In this document: piece by piece, positions 24,313-37,333 of the stretch | Layout: each line of letters opens with the position of its first letter | How positions within the stretch are numbered: the first letter of the stretch is position 1 | Assembly (NCBI GenBank): GCA_947683625.1 | Contig: CANTUR010000793.1 | Span: 1,860,001-1,924,000 of the forward strand | From: Mallotus nudiflorus | Lineage: Eukaryota; Streptophyta; Magnoliopsida; Malpighiales; Euphorbiaceae | Reading direction: 5' to 3' | Length of the DNA: 64,000 bases | Notes under the pieces: model-generated | Databases searched by the model: none | What the model was told of the DNA's origin: nothing | Seen by the model: only the letters and a program-made list of their open reading frames with translations | Translations under genes and position numbers: made by a program

Positions 24313-25199
24313 TTCTCCCTTAAGTTGGTGAGTATATATCAACCATTCCCAACTTGCTAAGTGAGCTGTAGAATGTTTTCCCGGATACAATTTTTGTGAG
24401 GATGTCAGCTAGTTGAGTTTGAGAAGAAACAAATGGAAAACCAATTGTTCCTTGATTTAGATGATCTTTGATGAAGTAACTGTCAACCTCCACATGCTTA
24501 GTTCGATCATTTTGAACCGAGTTGTTTGCAATTGCTATGACTGCCTTATTATCACAATATAATAACATAGTCTTCGGAAGATTTAATCCCAGATCCTGAA
24601 CAATTCACCTTATCCAAAGCAACTCACATACACCCTGAGCAATTCCTCTAAACTCGACCTTACTACAACTTTCTATGTTTTGCTCCTCTAAGTGACCAAA
24701 TTCTTTCCAATAAATGTAATTATCTAGATGTTGATTTTTAATCAGTTTGATCTTTGGCCTAGTCAACATCCGTATAACTAATAATTTCATAATCCTTATT
24801 TCTCTTACAAAATAAATCTTTGTCTCGAGAAGACTTCAGATATCTTAACACTCGATATATCACATCCATATGTTCTTTACTCAGAGATGTATGAATTGAC
24901 TTACAACACTTACTGCAAAAGCAATATCCAGTCGAGTATGAGATAAGTAGATTAATCTTCCCATTAGCGTTTGATACTGATCCTTATCAGTTGAAACTTG
25001 ATCTCCTCGAATTAATAGTCCATGGTTGACTTCAATTAGAGTCTCAATTGGCTTACAATCAAGCATGCCCATTTATTTTAATAGATCCATTATATACTTT
25101 CGTTGGCAGAGAGAAATTCCTTAAGCTAATCTTGTAACTTAAATCCCCAAAAAATACTTCAAGTTACCCAAATCCTTGAGTTCAAACTTGGTTACTAAC

Positions 25200-26650
25200 T
25201 ATTAACCATTTGCATAATTAAACTCCTAATTTTGGACTTTGATAAACAATTTTAATACTAATGATTTTAACTAAGTGTGTAGGAAAATATATACAAAAAA
25301 TATATATTCTTGGATATACAATGGTCTTTTAGGCTAATTTGATATCTGAGATTCAAGAAAACTTTTTGACATCCTTAGAGCTCTATAATGAGAAAATAAT
25401 CTTCATCACTTTTAAAGTAGACATCTTAAGCTTACTGAATTGAGCTTACTTATCAAAATCCGAGCTCATTTGGGTATGAAAATCTTGAGTCAAAGTCAAC
25501 ATATGCAACTTTCATTTTAGATTGCATAACTCTCAGTATTTTATAAATATCTTGAGCTACAGAAGTTCAATTGAGATTATTCAAAGTGATATGGAAAGAT
25601 AAGATAATTATTTATAACTTTTATGAAGAAAGTTAAGGATGATTTGATCGTCTTCATTCTCGAAAAGACATCACAAAGTGCTATCTTGATTAGACTCAAT
25701 AAAGGGACTAAATTACATAAAAAGTGAAAATCCAGTCATGGTCTCGATCGAGACATTGAATATCACAATGACATATCAATTTTTGTAAAACTTTAATTTT
25801 TGGTAAAACTGATCCCGATCCAATATCTTGACCGGGACATTGCCTGAGACAATGATATCCTGCTTGGGGACATTAATATCCTGACTAGGATCAGTGCAAA
25901 AAATTCAAATACGTCGGCTCATAATGGTTATTAAATACTCGTCCTGACTGGGATTGATGATATACTGACTGAGTCCTAACAAAATGCAGCTCAAAAGTCC
26001 AAATTTCATTCAAATGAATTTTGTTTTTATTGGGAATGAAATTATTACTTCCAATAACTATAATTGAATTGCTCAAGTATAATATGACTTCTAAAGATTA
26101 TTTTGAGGTTAAGAAACTTATTTACTCATTCTATACTTTCAAACATTCAATTAAGCTCTCTAAACTTTTTCAAAATTCATTTTATTGTTATATACTCTTT
26201 TGAGAGTTAGTGAGTGTTAGAATAGAAATTATTATTCTTCTATTTCTATTTTCTGGGGTTAAGGAAATAGGAAGTGAAATTCTATTATAAAGGAATTAGT
26301 TTAAGTGTTTAGCCATTAAAATACTTGGGAATTCAGTTTTAGTGTGAGCCTTAAAAACACTTGTAAATTGGTTTTTGAGTAAGCCTTGAAAACTCAAGTT
26401 GTAAGGTTGTAAGAGTGAGCCATAAAACTCTTATGTAATTTCAATCTTATGAATAAGAATATGAGTGATTGAAAATCTTAACTTAGAGATAAGTTAGGTA
26501 GAGACGTAGGATTATTGTAGAATCCGAACTCCTTAAATCATTGTTTTCTTCATTCTTCATTCTCAACATTTTTTTTAATTCTTGTTCAAATCTTTTAATT
26601 TCTTATTTTTGTTCAATAGTCCTATTCATCCCCCATCTAGGGCTCTTTCA
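25200..26650 (+). repeat. Left LTR of copia element B
   Basis: Pairs with 31285-32750. It contains a cluster of GTCCCGATCGGGAC-type palindromes at 25741-25975 and four tandem hairpins at 26303-26433 (see findings). It ends CTCTTTCA. Confidence 0.9.
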
Positions 26651-26683
26651 ATTAGTATTAAAGCTTGAATTCTAGGAACTTTA

Positions 26684-29600
26684 TTGTTAGAATACAAGAT
26701 CATAGGGAGTGAATCACAAAATATTTCTTCACTTAGACCATTCTTTGATGGTAGTGACTATCCTTATTGGAAGTTCAAAATGGAGCTATACCTTGATTGT
26801 GATTCCATCAAACTTTGGGATATTGTCTTAAAAGGCTGGGAACCACCTATAATTACCATTGATGGTGTGGTAATTACACTTGTAAAAAGCCAATAGAATA
26901 ATGAACAAAAAGAGGAAAATCATAAAAATAAAAAGGTTATGATCACTTTAATCTCTTCCATGACAAGAGAAGAAGGAGGCAAGCTTTAATATTGTATATC
27001 GACCAAGGAAATATGGGAAACCTTGGAAAATCATTATGAAGGCAACGTGCAAGTTAAAAGCAATAAGGTTCAACTTTAGATGTATGAATATGAACTCTTT
27101 AAGATGAATCCTCAAAAGTTAATCATAGAGATGAAAAATTAACTCAATTCTCTTCTAACAACCCTCAAGAAACTTGGTAAACATTTCATTAAGGAAGAGG
27201 TAAATAATAAGATTTTAATAATCATACTTAAGAAGGATTGGGAATCTCAAATTACTTCAATTGAGGAAGCTCAAGACCTCTATACTCTCTTAACCTATAT
27301 GCTTATTGGAAAGCTCCTAACACATGAGCAAACAATCAAATAAAAAGATGAAGAGTAAGAAGAAAAGGAGGAGAAGAAAAAGAGTATAACACTAAAAGCT
27401 TTTTAAGAAGATAATGAAGAAGAAAGCATTAAGGACTTTAGTGACGAAGATGGTGATATTGCCATACTCACAAAAAACTTCAAAAGGTTTTTGAGAAAGG
27501 AAAAATTTCTCAAGAGTAAGGAATTTCAACAAGAAATTTGAAGGATATGGTAAGAAGAGAACTAAAGAAGTTACTTGCTATGAATGTAAAAAATTGGGAC
27601 ATATCCAAAGTGAGTGCCCCAAACTCAAATTTAAAAACAAGGGAGCAAAGGATAGGAAGAAGGCCTTCAAAGCTATTTAAGATGACTCTTCCGACTTCGA
27701 AGAGAAAGAGGAATAACAAGAAGTGGCCAATCTTTGCTTCATAGCTCTTGAAGATGAAAAAGAGGTACCATCTACTTCTAACTCCTCTTATGATGATTAT
27801 TGAGATTATAATAAATATGATGATAATATTGAGAGCTCTATTGTGAGCAAACTTTTGCTTAAATGCAAAAGCTTATTATTTAAGAATAAGTATTACAAGC
27901 ATGAGTTAGCTAGCTTGACCAAAGAATTTGAAAGTTTAAAAAATGATTTTGGTAAACTTATTGAATCAAATAAAAAAACTTATTAACAATGCAAAGTATT
28001 CTAATTCCTTAGAAGATAAACTCAAGAAAACAAGTGATGAAAATCATAAGCTTTTTAATGAGGTCTTAGAATTAAAGAATTCCATTGCTAAATTCAAGAG
28101 AGGAAAAGAAACTTCAGATAGTCTTATTGATTATTAAAAATTTCATAGAGATACCTATGGAATTAGATATAAAAATGGAATGTCTTCATCATCATCATCA
28201 TCACACATTAATTTGGTTAAAGCCTCACATGACTTTATTCATTCTACCTCTAAACCGATTGAGACTCAAGCTTTCAAAGCTAATAAGTCTCATATGTCAA
28301 ATATTAAAGGGAAGTCTCATAAGACTTTATCCTATATGACATAAAAAGATAAGGCTCAAAATAAAGCATCTCAACCTAAGCTTGTTTATATATACAGTAG
28401 GTATAATTACATTAGGCATGCTACACAACATAATGTACATAAACATGTTGCATAAACCTATCAAAATAAACATTGTCATTATTAATGCATGTCTCACATT
28501 ATGACTCAAAATTATTTTAGGAGACACTCATCACCACAACACAAAAGGCATGTTTCACAAACTAAGAAAACATATCATCCTAGGAGAAACAAATTTGAAA
28601 ATATTGTATGTTCATATTGCATGATCAAAGGACACACTAATAATGTATGCTTCTATAAAAGACTACACATGAATTTATTTTCTTCGGATTATCTTAAAAT
28701 TAACCAACCTAGACTAAGAAAGGTTTGGGTTTAAAAGAATGCTTAAATTATTTTATGAATGTGTGCTTGAAATCCACAAGAAAAAAAAAGCAAGTGGTAT
28801 ATTAACAGTGGATATTCAAGGCACATGATGAGAGACAATGAGCAATTCAACAAGTTTGATGCTAATGATGGAGGACATGTTACATTCAGAAACAATGTAA
28901 AAGGAAAAATTATTGGCATTGGAGAAATTACAATGCAAAGATGGGATTTTCATCAATCAAACTAAATATGCAAGAGACGTTCTTAGAAAGCTTGGCATGG
29001 ATGGAGCTAATACAAGCAAAACTCCAATGAGCACCACAACCAAACTCAACAAGGATGAGAATTGCAAACCGGTTGATGAAAAGTGATTTAGAGTTATGAT
29101 CGGATCCCTTCTTTGTTTAACTGCTAGTAGACCAAATATTATTTTTACTACTTGCTTATTTTCTAGACTTCAATTAAGTCCTAGAGTGTCTCATTTGAAT
29201 GCTGTTAAAAAAAATTCAAATATCTTTATGGTACAATGCATTTAGGACTTTGGTATCCTAGGTTTTCTTCCTTTGACTTTATCGATTATTTGAATGCAGA
29301 CTTTGCCAGTAGTTTACTAAATAGAAAAAAATACTTCCAAAACTTGTCAAATTTATGTAATTGATTAGTTTCTTGGTTTAGTTGAAACAAGTTTTGGTTG
29401 CCTTGTCCACTACTAAATCTGAATATATTGCAGCAAGTCTTTATTATTCAATAAGTTTTGTGAAAAAAAAAATAATTGTTGGAGTATGGTATAAAACTTG
29501 ATCACATTCCATTCAAATATAACCATACAAGTGCTATAAACCTTTCCAAGAATCCTATTCAACATTCTAGAATTAAGCATATAAATATTCAACATCATTT

Positions 29601-29754
29601 TTTACGTGATCATATTCAAATTGAGATATCTCACTTGATTTTGTCGATACATATGATCAAATTTGTTGATATCTTCACAAAACCTCTCAATGAAGAGAGA
29701 TTTAATTGTATTAAAGATGAACTTAGTATGATTGATGGTTCTAGTGTGTCTTGA
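26684..29754 (+). pseudogene. Gag-pol remnant of copia element B, internally deleted
   Basis: Gag: SSLRPFFDGSDYPYWKFKM and LWDIVLKGWEPP near 26740-26880 (UBN2-type gag). A zinc knuckle CYECKKLGHIQSEC lies near 27570-27615 and a second one, CSYCMIKGHTNNVC, near 28609-28655. A protease remnant at 28795-28850 reads YINSGYSRHMMRD, where the catalytic Asp of the DSG motif is Asn. The sequence then jumps near 28945 to the end of RT (KYARDVLRKLGMDGANTSK, SLLCLTASRPNIIF) and RNase H (INLSKNPIQHSRIKHINI, KFVDIFTKPLNEERF), ending at 29754. Integrase and most of RT are missing, and stops and frameshifts are frequent. Confidence 0.85.
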
Positions 29755-31284
29755 TTCTATGTTATATTGATTGATGGTTGAATTATTTTCATGTAAAATC
29801 ATGTCATGCTTATTAATTGTTTTAGTTATTAATTTTGATTTTGATCTTAACAATCTTTTTAATTTTTTTGCTATTTAATAATTAATTATTGAGTAAATTC
29901 AATTAATTAATTATTTTATTTTAGCAAAATTATTCCCTCTTTCCTCCTCCTCAACAAGACTAATTAATTTCTTTATATTTTTGTGGTGTATTTTGTTTAT
30001 TTTCTGTTGGTTTATTTTCAATATATTTTTTTGTATCTAAGCTTTGAGCTGATAATTTGTTTTTATGATTATTTTGTATCAGTTTAGGTTCAGCTTATTT
30101 CTGGATATAAGTCATGAGTTTTTAGTTTTATATTTTGTCTACCAATTGATATCTTAATATCATTGTAACTCTATCCTTTTTAATGCAATTGTTTTTTAAT
30201 GATTTTTTTTTTTTTGCATTTTTGACAAAGGGGAAGAAATAATTGAATTTGCATGAATATTTAGTTAATTTCTTTTAAGAGAGAGAAATTTTTTTTACAA
30301 AGATATGTTTATGTTAGTGACATAACTATATGATAGTGTGTCCTTAATATCAATGTTTTTTAATCCATTGAAATAGGGGGAGAAAATTGTTTAAATTTAT
30401 TTTATATAATTTTGTTTATGCATACATAGTAATAGTGTAAGTGTGGTTAGTTTTGTCATATATTATATGTGATAAAAGACCTTATTTTTACTTATTTTGT
30501 TTAAGTATGACATTGATTTTATAAAGATTTTGTCATTGTTTTCATTATTTTGGTTCTTAATCTTTTATTCTCTTTAGATTTTTTTTCATTTCCCTTTATA
30601 TCTTTTTTTTTTGTCTTTGACAAAGAGGGAAATAAATTATGCTTAGTGTTTATGTTTGTAATTTGCTAAGTGTCATATGATCATGAATAATTAGGTAGCT
30701 AAGTTCCATATGATCATATGAGGTTGTACTATATGTACTATGTTTGTGATGCATTTAGGTAGGCACTACATGCATATACATGCATTTATATTTGAAATTA
30801 TTTCTTTTATATTGCCTAATAAAATGATCATATTATTTTTTTTTAAACACATTTCTTATGTTAGGCCATAATTCTCTCATGATATATTTTATATTTTTTT
30901 CATGGAGAATAAATTAATTTATATTTCTTATCATGTCTACAAAATGGAGAAATAAAGAAATATATTTTCATATAAAAGAGAAAATTTTTTATGACTATCT
31001 TTTAAATTGGAATCGTTTCTTAAACCCATCTCCTTTATAATTATTTAATATTTTTTCAATTACTTTTAATCCTTATATATGCTCTGTTAATTCTTCCATG
31101 CTTTGGTATATGATATTGATTTTATGCATATATTAAGGGGAGCAATTTGTTGCATCTATTTATTTTGAAAGGGGGAGCTATTTTAATTTAACATGCTTAT
31201 ACATATTATTTATTTTTAACACACACACACCACACATATTTATTATCTTTTCAAATTGGTTGTCAAAGCCAAAAAGGAGAGATT
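29755..31284 (+). other. Long non-coding tail of element B between pol and the 3' LTR
   Basis: No ORF of interest. T-rich sequence with several purine runs (for example near 30225, 30375, 31138, 31172 and 31273), the last of which could act as the polypurine tract. SIRE-lineage elements usually have a long region here; I see no readable envelope-like ORF. Confidence 0.6.
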
Positions 31285-32750
31285 TTTTTATTATTTACAT
31301 GATCAAACTCCTAATTTTTTATTTTGACAAATAATTTTGATGCTAATGATTTCAACTAAGTGTGTAGGAAATTATATACCAAAAATATACATTTTTGGGT
31401 ATACAGTGGTATTTTGGGTCTAATTTGATCTCTGGGATTTAAAAAAGGCTTTTTGACATCCTTAGAGCTCTATAATGAGAAAAATGATATTCATGACTTT
31501 TGAAGTGGACATCTTAAGCTTTCTGAATTAAGCTTACTTATCAAAATTCAAGCTCATTTGGGTATGCAAATCTTAAGTCAAAATTAGCATATGCAGCTTT
31601 TATTTTAGATTGCATAGCTATCAGTATTTCAATAATATCTTGAGCTATAGAGGTTTAGTTGAGGTGATTCAAAGTGATATGAAAAGATAGGAAAATTATA
31701 TATAACTTTTATAAAAAAAAGTTAAGGCTGATTCGATCGTCTTCAGTCTCACAAAGACATCACAAAGCACGATCTCGATTGGACTCAATACAGGGACTAA
31801 ATTGCATAACAAGTACAAATCTAGTCATGAGGTCCCAACCAGGACATTGAATATCATGGCTGAGACTAAGGTAGATCAATTTTTGTAAAACTTTCAAATT
31901 TTGGCAGAACTAATCCTGATCCAATGTCATGATCGGGACATTGCCCAGGATAATGATATCCCAACCGGGATATTAATATCCCGATCAGGACTAGTGCAAA
32001 AATTCAAATACAATGGTTCATAATGGCTATTCAATACTCGTATCGACCAAGACTGATGATATCCCGATCGAGACTTGACAAAATGCAGCTAAAAAGTCCA
32101 AATTTCATTCAAATAAACTTTATTTTTATTGGGAACAAAATTATTACTTTCAACAGCTATAATTGAATTGATGAAGTATAAATATGACCTCTGAAGATTA
32201 TTTTGAGGTTAAGAAACTTATTTACTCATTCTATACTTTCAAGCATTCAATTAAGCTCTCCAAACTCTTTCAAAATTCATTTTTATTATTATATACTCTT
32301 ATGAGAGTTTGTGAGTGTTAGAATAAAAATTCTTATTCTTCTATTTCTATTTTCTGGGATTAAGGAAATGGGAAGTGAGATTCTATTCTAAAGGAATTGG
32401 TTTAAGTGTTTAGCCATTAAAACACTTGGAAACTCAATTTTAGTGTGAGCCTTAAAAACACTTATAAATTGGTTTTTGAGTAAGCCTTGAAAACTCAAGT
32501 TGTAAGATTGTAAGAGTGAGCCATAAAACTCTTATGTAATTTCAATCTTGCGAATAAGATTGTGAGTGATTGAAAATCCTAACTTGGGGATAAGTTAGGT
32601 GGATACGTAGGATTGTTGTAGAATTTGAATTCCTTAAATCATTATGTTCTTCATTCTTCCTTCTCAACATTTCTTTTAATTCTTGTTCAAATATTTTAAT
32701 TTCTTATTTTTGTTCGATAGTCCTATTCACCCCCCTTTAAGACTCTTTCA
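31285..32750 (+). repeat. Right LTR of copia element B
   Basis: Same order of motifs as the left LTR, with scattered substitutions. The palindrome cluster is at 31829-32076 and the four hairpins at 32404-32534. The exact left border is uncertain by about 10 bases because both LTR starts have drifted. Confidence 0.88.
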
Positions 32751-35700
32751 CTAACTATCTTTACAGAGTTTTTATCTCACTGAGATCATTTCCAATGACT
32801 ACCATATCATCAATATACACAATAAGAGTAGTGATTTTACCCGTCTTTTGTTTAATGAATAGTGTATGGTTAGCATTACTTTGTTTATAATTGAGCTTCC
32901 TTATAAAGGTTGAGAGTCATCCAAACCATGCTCAAGGTGATTATTTGAGTCCATAAAATGCCCTTTTTAGTTTGCATACTCGGTCAATGTATCTTGTTCT
33001 GAGTAGTGGATCCATGTACTCTTCTTTATCTATAGTTCCATTTAAAAAGGCATTTTTTACATCAAATTATTGTAGTGGCCAGTCTAGGTTGGCAGCTAAG
33101 GAAATAAGAACTTGGATGGTGTTCAATTTTGCTACTGGGGCAAATGTATCTTCATAGTTAATTCCATACTTCTGAGTATATCCCTTCGCAACCAATTGGC
33201 TTTATATCAATTAATGCTTCCATCTAGATTTAGTTTGACTATGAATATCTACCTGCATCCAACTATTTCCTTTCCTTCAGGAAGTGGAACTAGTTCCCAT
33301 ATGAAGTTCTTCTGTAATGATTCCATTTCATCATTCATGGCTTTCTTCCAAGTTGGATCAGCTAGAGCCTCATGCACATTACTCGAAATAGATACAATAG
33401 ATAATTGATTTACATTATATACATGTGATTTAGAAAATTGGTTTATTGATATAAAGTTATTGAAAGGATATTTAGCTCTGCTATTAAGGTAGCTCTGCTA
33501 TTAAGGTTCAAATTATATTATTTTTTTGGAATCCCTCTATTGATTATAGAAGGATAACAAGACTCAATATTCTCGATATTTAGAGTTACTAAGGGAGACG
33601 AGTTTGCCTTATTGTACACATTTAAAGTTTCCTAAACTTTAGGTGTGGACTAGGAAGATGTACTATCTTAATTAGTTTCAGGTCTGAGCGAGATACTCAG
33701 ATTATCTTTAATTATCTGTCCATATAAGATGCTTGAACTCACTGTTTGAATAGGTGAGATGCTCAAAACACTTAAAAAACTCAAAACAGGTAAGACATTT
33801 GGAGTGCTATCTTCAAAGATGCTATGAATTCTCTCCATTTGAAGAGAGCACTTGAATTGAGAAAAGAAGGGAACATTTTCATAGAACTGAACATCCTAAG
33901 TTACATACATCTTCTTAGCATTTAGATCATAACACTAATATTCCTTTTGTATATTAGCATAGCCAGTAAAGATACAATGGATAGCTTGAGGATCTAATTT
34001 ACCGAGTACCTGATGAACATATGTCGAGCATCCAAAGATTCAGGACTCAAGATTATTTAAAGGTGGAGATGAGACAAGTTCCTGAAGTTTCTGAAGAGGC
34101 ATATTGAAACTAAGTACTCTTAATGGAGTTCGGTTTATGAGATATGCAACAGATTGAACAACCTCTCCCTAGTATTCCCGAGGACCATTCATGTCAAACA
34201 ATGACGCTCGGATGACTTCCAATAACTGTTAATTTTTTTTGTTCTGCTATACCATTCTATTGGGGAGTTCCGGTGTAAGAAGTTTAGTGGCAAATGCCAT
34301 GCTCGTGACAAAAATCTTTAAGAGTCGAGTTAAAATACTCCCTACCATTGTTAGATTGCAAGACTCAAATTTTACTCTGGTATTGCATGGTCACCATTTT
34401 GTACAAGTCCTGGAAAGCAGAGCACACATCTCCCTTATTTAAAAGTAAGGATACCTAGGTCATTCGGGTACATTCATTAATAAACGTTATAAAATATCGA
34501 GCACTAGAAAAAATGGGAATTCGATCAGGTCTCTATACATTAAAATGAATGGTTATAAATGAAATTCAATTTTTATTATAACTCGGTACATATAAAATCC
34601 GGTGGCCCTTTGCTAATTCATAAATATCACACTTGAATTTAAAGTTTGTGATACTCAAAAATAATTTCAGCTTTATTTGTTTAAGATAATTAAAAGAAAG
34701 ATGTCCAAGATGATGATGCCACAAAATGACTTGGTCTTTGTTCGAGCGAATTTTACTAACACTGGTAACTTAACTTGATTTTTGACTTGGATCACCATGC
34801 AAATCAAGATAGTACAACTTTCCACGTTTAACACCAGAGCTAAGAATCCGGGTGCATTGTAATGTCCTAAAATAAATAATAGTTAGGCCTAAATTTGACA
34901 GTACAGTAGTTTCAATGATTTGGCTAACAGATAGTATATTACAGGAAATAGATGGAACAACAAGAACAATATCTAAATTAAGAAAGTTAGAGTTAGATAC
35001 TGATCCTTTATGAGTGATGGGTGCTATTCCTCTATTAGTAGTTAGAATATTTTGTTGGGTTAATGGTCGGATGGATGTAAGATGGTGGTGGAGTTTTTCA
35101 TATGATTAATAGTACCTGTATCAATAATCCATATATTATTTTGAGTAAGATTTGTTATACCTGATGTTTCATTAGGATTACCACTTGGATTAGTGACACT
35201 AGAGTTGGCAATTGTAATTTTTTTGAGCTTCTTACGAGGCTTTCTATTGAAATTCCACCATTCTGGATAGCCGATGATTTCATAATACTGTTCCTTAAAG
35301 TTTCCAACTTCACCACAATGAGTACATTTGTATGTACTGAACTTATTTAGTACTTTCCCTTTGAACTGTGGGCGAGTATGAGTTGTTACAAGTACTACAT
35401 GGTCTGGTACCATCTTTGGCTCCTCCATCATCTGTCGCTGGTTATGATCTTTACGCACATATGTATAATTAGACTCGAGATCAAGAGGTGGATCCTTCCG
35501 TAGTATTTTACTCTGAGCATTGTTAAATCTTGAGTTAAGTCCAGCTAGGAAAATATGTGTTCGAAGCAGAGTAATATGCTTGTGGAGTGATATTACTCCA
35601 TTAACATCCTCCCCTTGGGCACTCATCCGGGCATCAATCTCTTAAAATATCCCAACCAGCTCATTGTAGTATGTAGGTAATGGCCTACCACTCTAATGTG

Positions 35701-36153
35701 TCATTGAATGATTTCCAGTTTAATTCAAACAATTAAGTTTCATCATATCCATTATAGAAGTTTTTTGAGATAGCATCCCATATCTTTTTTGCTATTTGAA
35801 GACGGATGAATCTCTGCATCAATGTTGGACTTATGGAATTAATAAGCCAACTTTTGAATCGGTTATTATCAATAAGCCAAGTCTCCAAAGTTTTACATCT
35901 TACTGGTGCTTTTGGCGTTATACTAGTAAAAAAGCCAGATTTATTTCTGGCTCCAATTTGCTTCTCCATGAGTTGTGACCATAGAGAATAGTTCATATCA
36001 TCAAGTATAATTCTAGTAGGAAATGAAGAATTATCTTGAAGAGTTTAAATGAGGGTGAGTGTTCCATATGATACAATGAATGTATTTTCAGTAGTCATGG
36101 TTTTAAGGATTCAATATAAAAAATTCGATTTCAATATGTATATTCTAATACCA

Positions 36154-36384
36154 TGAAGAATAAAATTCAGAGAAAAAGAAGAGAAAAATTCAAGGGAATT
36201 ATTTTTCATATATTCACAAAAGAGGTTACATCCCTCATATACACATATAGAAAACCTAATTACATACTAATTAGGAATAAAATAACATCCTAAATAAATC
36301 AAAGATTTAATTCCTAATTGTATTCAAAGATTTGATTCCTAATAAATACAATCAAATCTTTGACTTTTTGGAGCTCACCTCAAC
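36154..36384 (-). repeat. 5' LTR of copia element A
   Basis: Partner of 24092-24312 and about 10 bp longer. The initiator-Met-type primer site adjoins its inner end. Confidence 0.9.
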
Positions 36385-36777
36385 AAAAAAACATATTGGT
36401 ATTGGCACTACCCATTTTGAGTTGCTTATATTTGAAATTTTATTGCATAGTTAATTTTGAAAGTTTATCACAATTTGCCCCCTCAATTTTATTATTTTAT
36501 CCTATATGCTCCTTGAATTAATAATACTATATTTTCTACCCTTTACTATCAATATTTCCGTAAAAAGTATATTATACGATATTATACTATTAAATTGTTT
36601 AGAGATAATTACTCTTTGTCTCCTTTACTTTACCATATTATACTACTTACCCCTCCAATGTAAGAAGCATATAGTTTTAATTATATGCAACATTATTTTT
36701 TTACTCTTGCCAAATTTTTTAATTATATTTGTAAAGAAGTATAAATAATAAAAAAGTATTTACTTTAAAAAAAATGG

Positions 36778-36820
<43 letters not shown>

Positions 36821-37021
36821 CTAAGAACTTGATTAAACTTTGTTAGCTATAATTTAGGTAGAGATATTTAAAAAATAAAAGAAATTAATTAAAATTTTGA
36901 TTAGATTAAAATTAAAATTAGGTATTTTTAATTTTATTAAAGATAATTTTATAATTAATTGATGGTTATCTTAATATAAATTGATAATAAATGAAAAATA
37001 TAATTGTTAAATGTGAGGAGG
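36385..37021. other. AT-rich spacer with a TA microsatellite
   Basis: Non-coding. It contains a pure (TA)n run at about 36780-36817. Confidence 0.8.
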
Positions 37022-37026
37022 CAATT

Positions 37027-37268
37027 TGTGATAACCCGAGTTTTTAAATGTTTTTATATTATATTGGGATATGCAGTGTTAATAAATTTTAAAAATATAT
37101 TTGATTATTTAATTATTTTATAAATAATTAATGTTATTTTATGTTTATTTATAGTTTTCTACGTAAAAATTATCCCAAAACTTGTTATTTTAGAAAATAA
37201 TATTTTATTGTTTAATGTTATTGTATCTTATTAAATTATATTGTTTCATGCATTATCATTATTTTATG

Positions 37269-37333
<65 letters not shown>

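Larger units (their letters stand above)
25200..32750 (+). mobile_element. SIRE-like Ty1/copia element (element B) nested in element A
   Basis: LTRs of about 1.45 kb (25200-26650 and about 31285-32750) flank an internal region. The target duplication CTAAC is found at 25195-25199 and 32751-32755 in the interrupted RT gene of element A. The primer site next to the left LTR (TAGTATTAAAGC, about 26653-26664) is a decayed initiator-Met site. The coding part is short and internally deleted; a long non-coding AT-rich stretch of about 1.5 kb with several GGGGAGA-like purine runs follows pol, as in SIRE-type elements. The first base pair of the left LTR is TA rather than TG. Confidence 0.88.
24320..36098 (-). 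pseudogene. Gag-pol of copia element A, interrupted and degraded
   Basis: Reading from the right: gag begins at ATG 36098 with an early in-frame stop near 36045, then LDDMNYSLWSQLMEKQIG and KKIWDAISKNFYNG (35733-35996). A zinc knuckle (CTHCGEVGNFKEQYYEI, last Cys lost to Tyr) and the protease motif IDTGTINHM lie in 35060-35626. Integrase includes TGTPQ, stop, NGIAEQ near 34257. Reverse transcriptase includes KAMNDEMESLQKNFIW and GCRW near 33200-33380 and YIDDM at 32802-32818. After the nested insertion, the end of RT reads GRLIYLSHTRLDIAFAV (24881-25072). RNase H at 24320-24568 reads YCDNKAVIAIANN and HVEVDSYFIKDHL. Many stops and frameshifts are present; the element cannot encode its own proteins. 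Confidence 0.85.
24092..36384 (-). mobile_element. Ty1/copia LTR retrotransposon (element A), split by a nested element
   Basis: Short LTRs lie at 24092-24312 (3' LTR) and 36154-36384 (5' LTR), starting TGTTGAGGTGAGCTCC on the minus strand. The primer site beside the 5' LTR reads TGGTATTAGAAT (36142-36153, minus), close to the initiator-tRNA-Met primer sequence. The polypurine tract CTTAAGGGAGAA precedes the 3' LTR. Flanks are AAGAA and AAAAA, a decayed 5-bp duplication. The 7.5-kb element B is inserted at 25200-32750 inside the reverse-transcriptase region. The LTRs differ clearly, so the element is old. Confidence 0.9.

Noticed and set aside
28180..28215. Run of histidine codons
   Set aside because: It is a short CAT microsatellite inside the degraded gag of element B.
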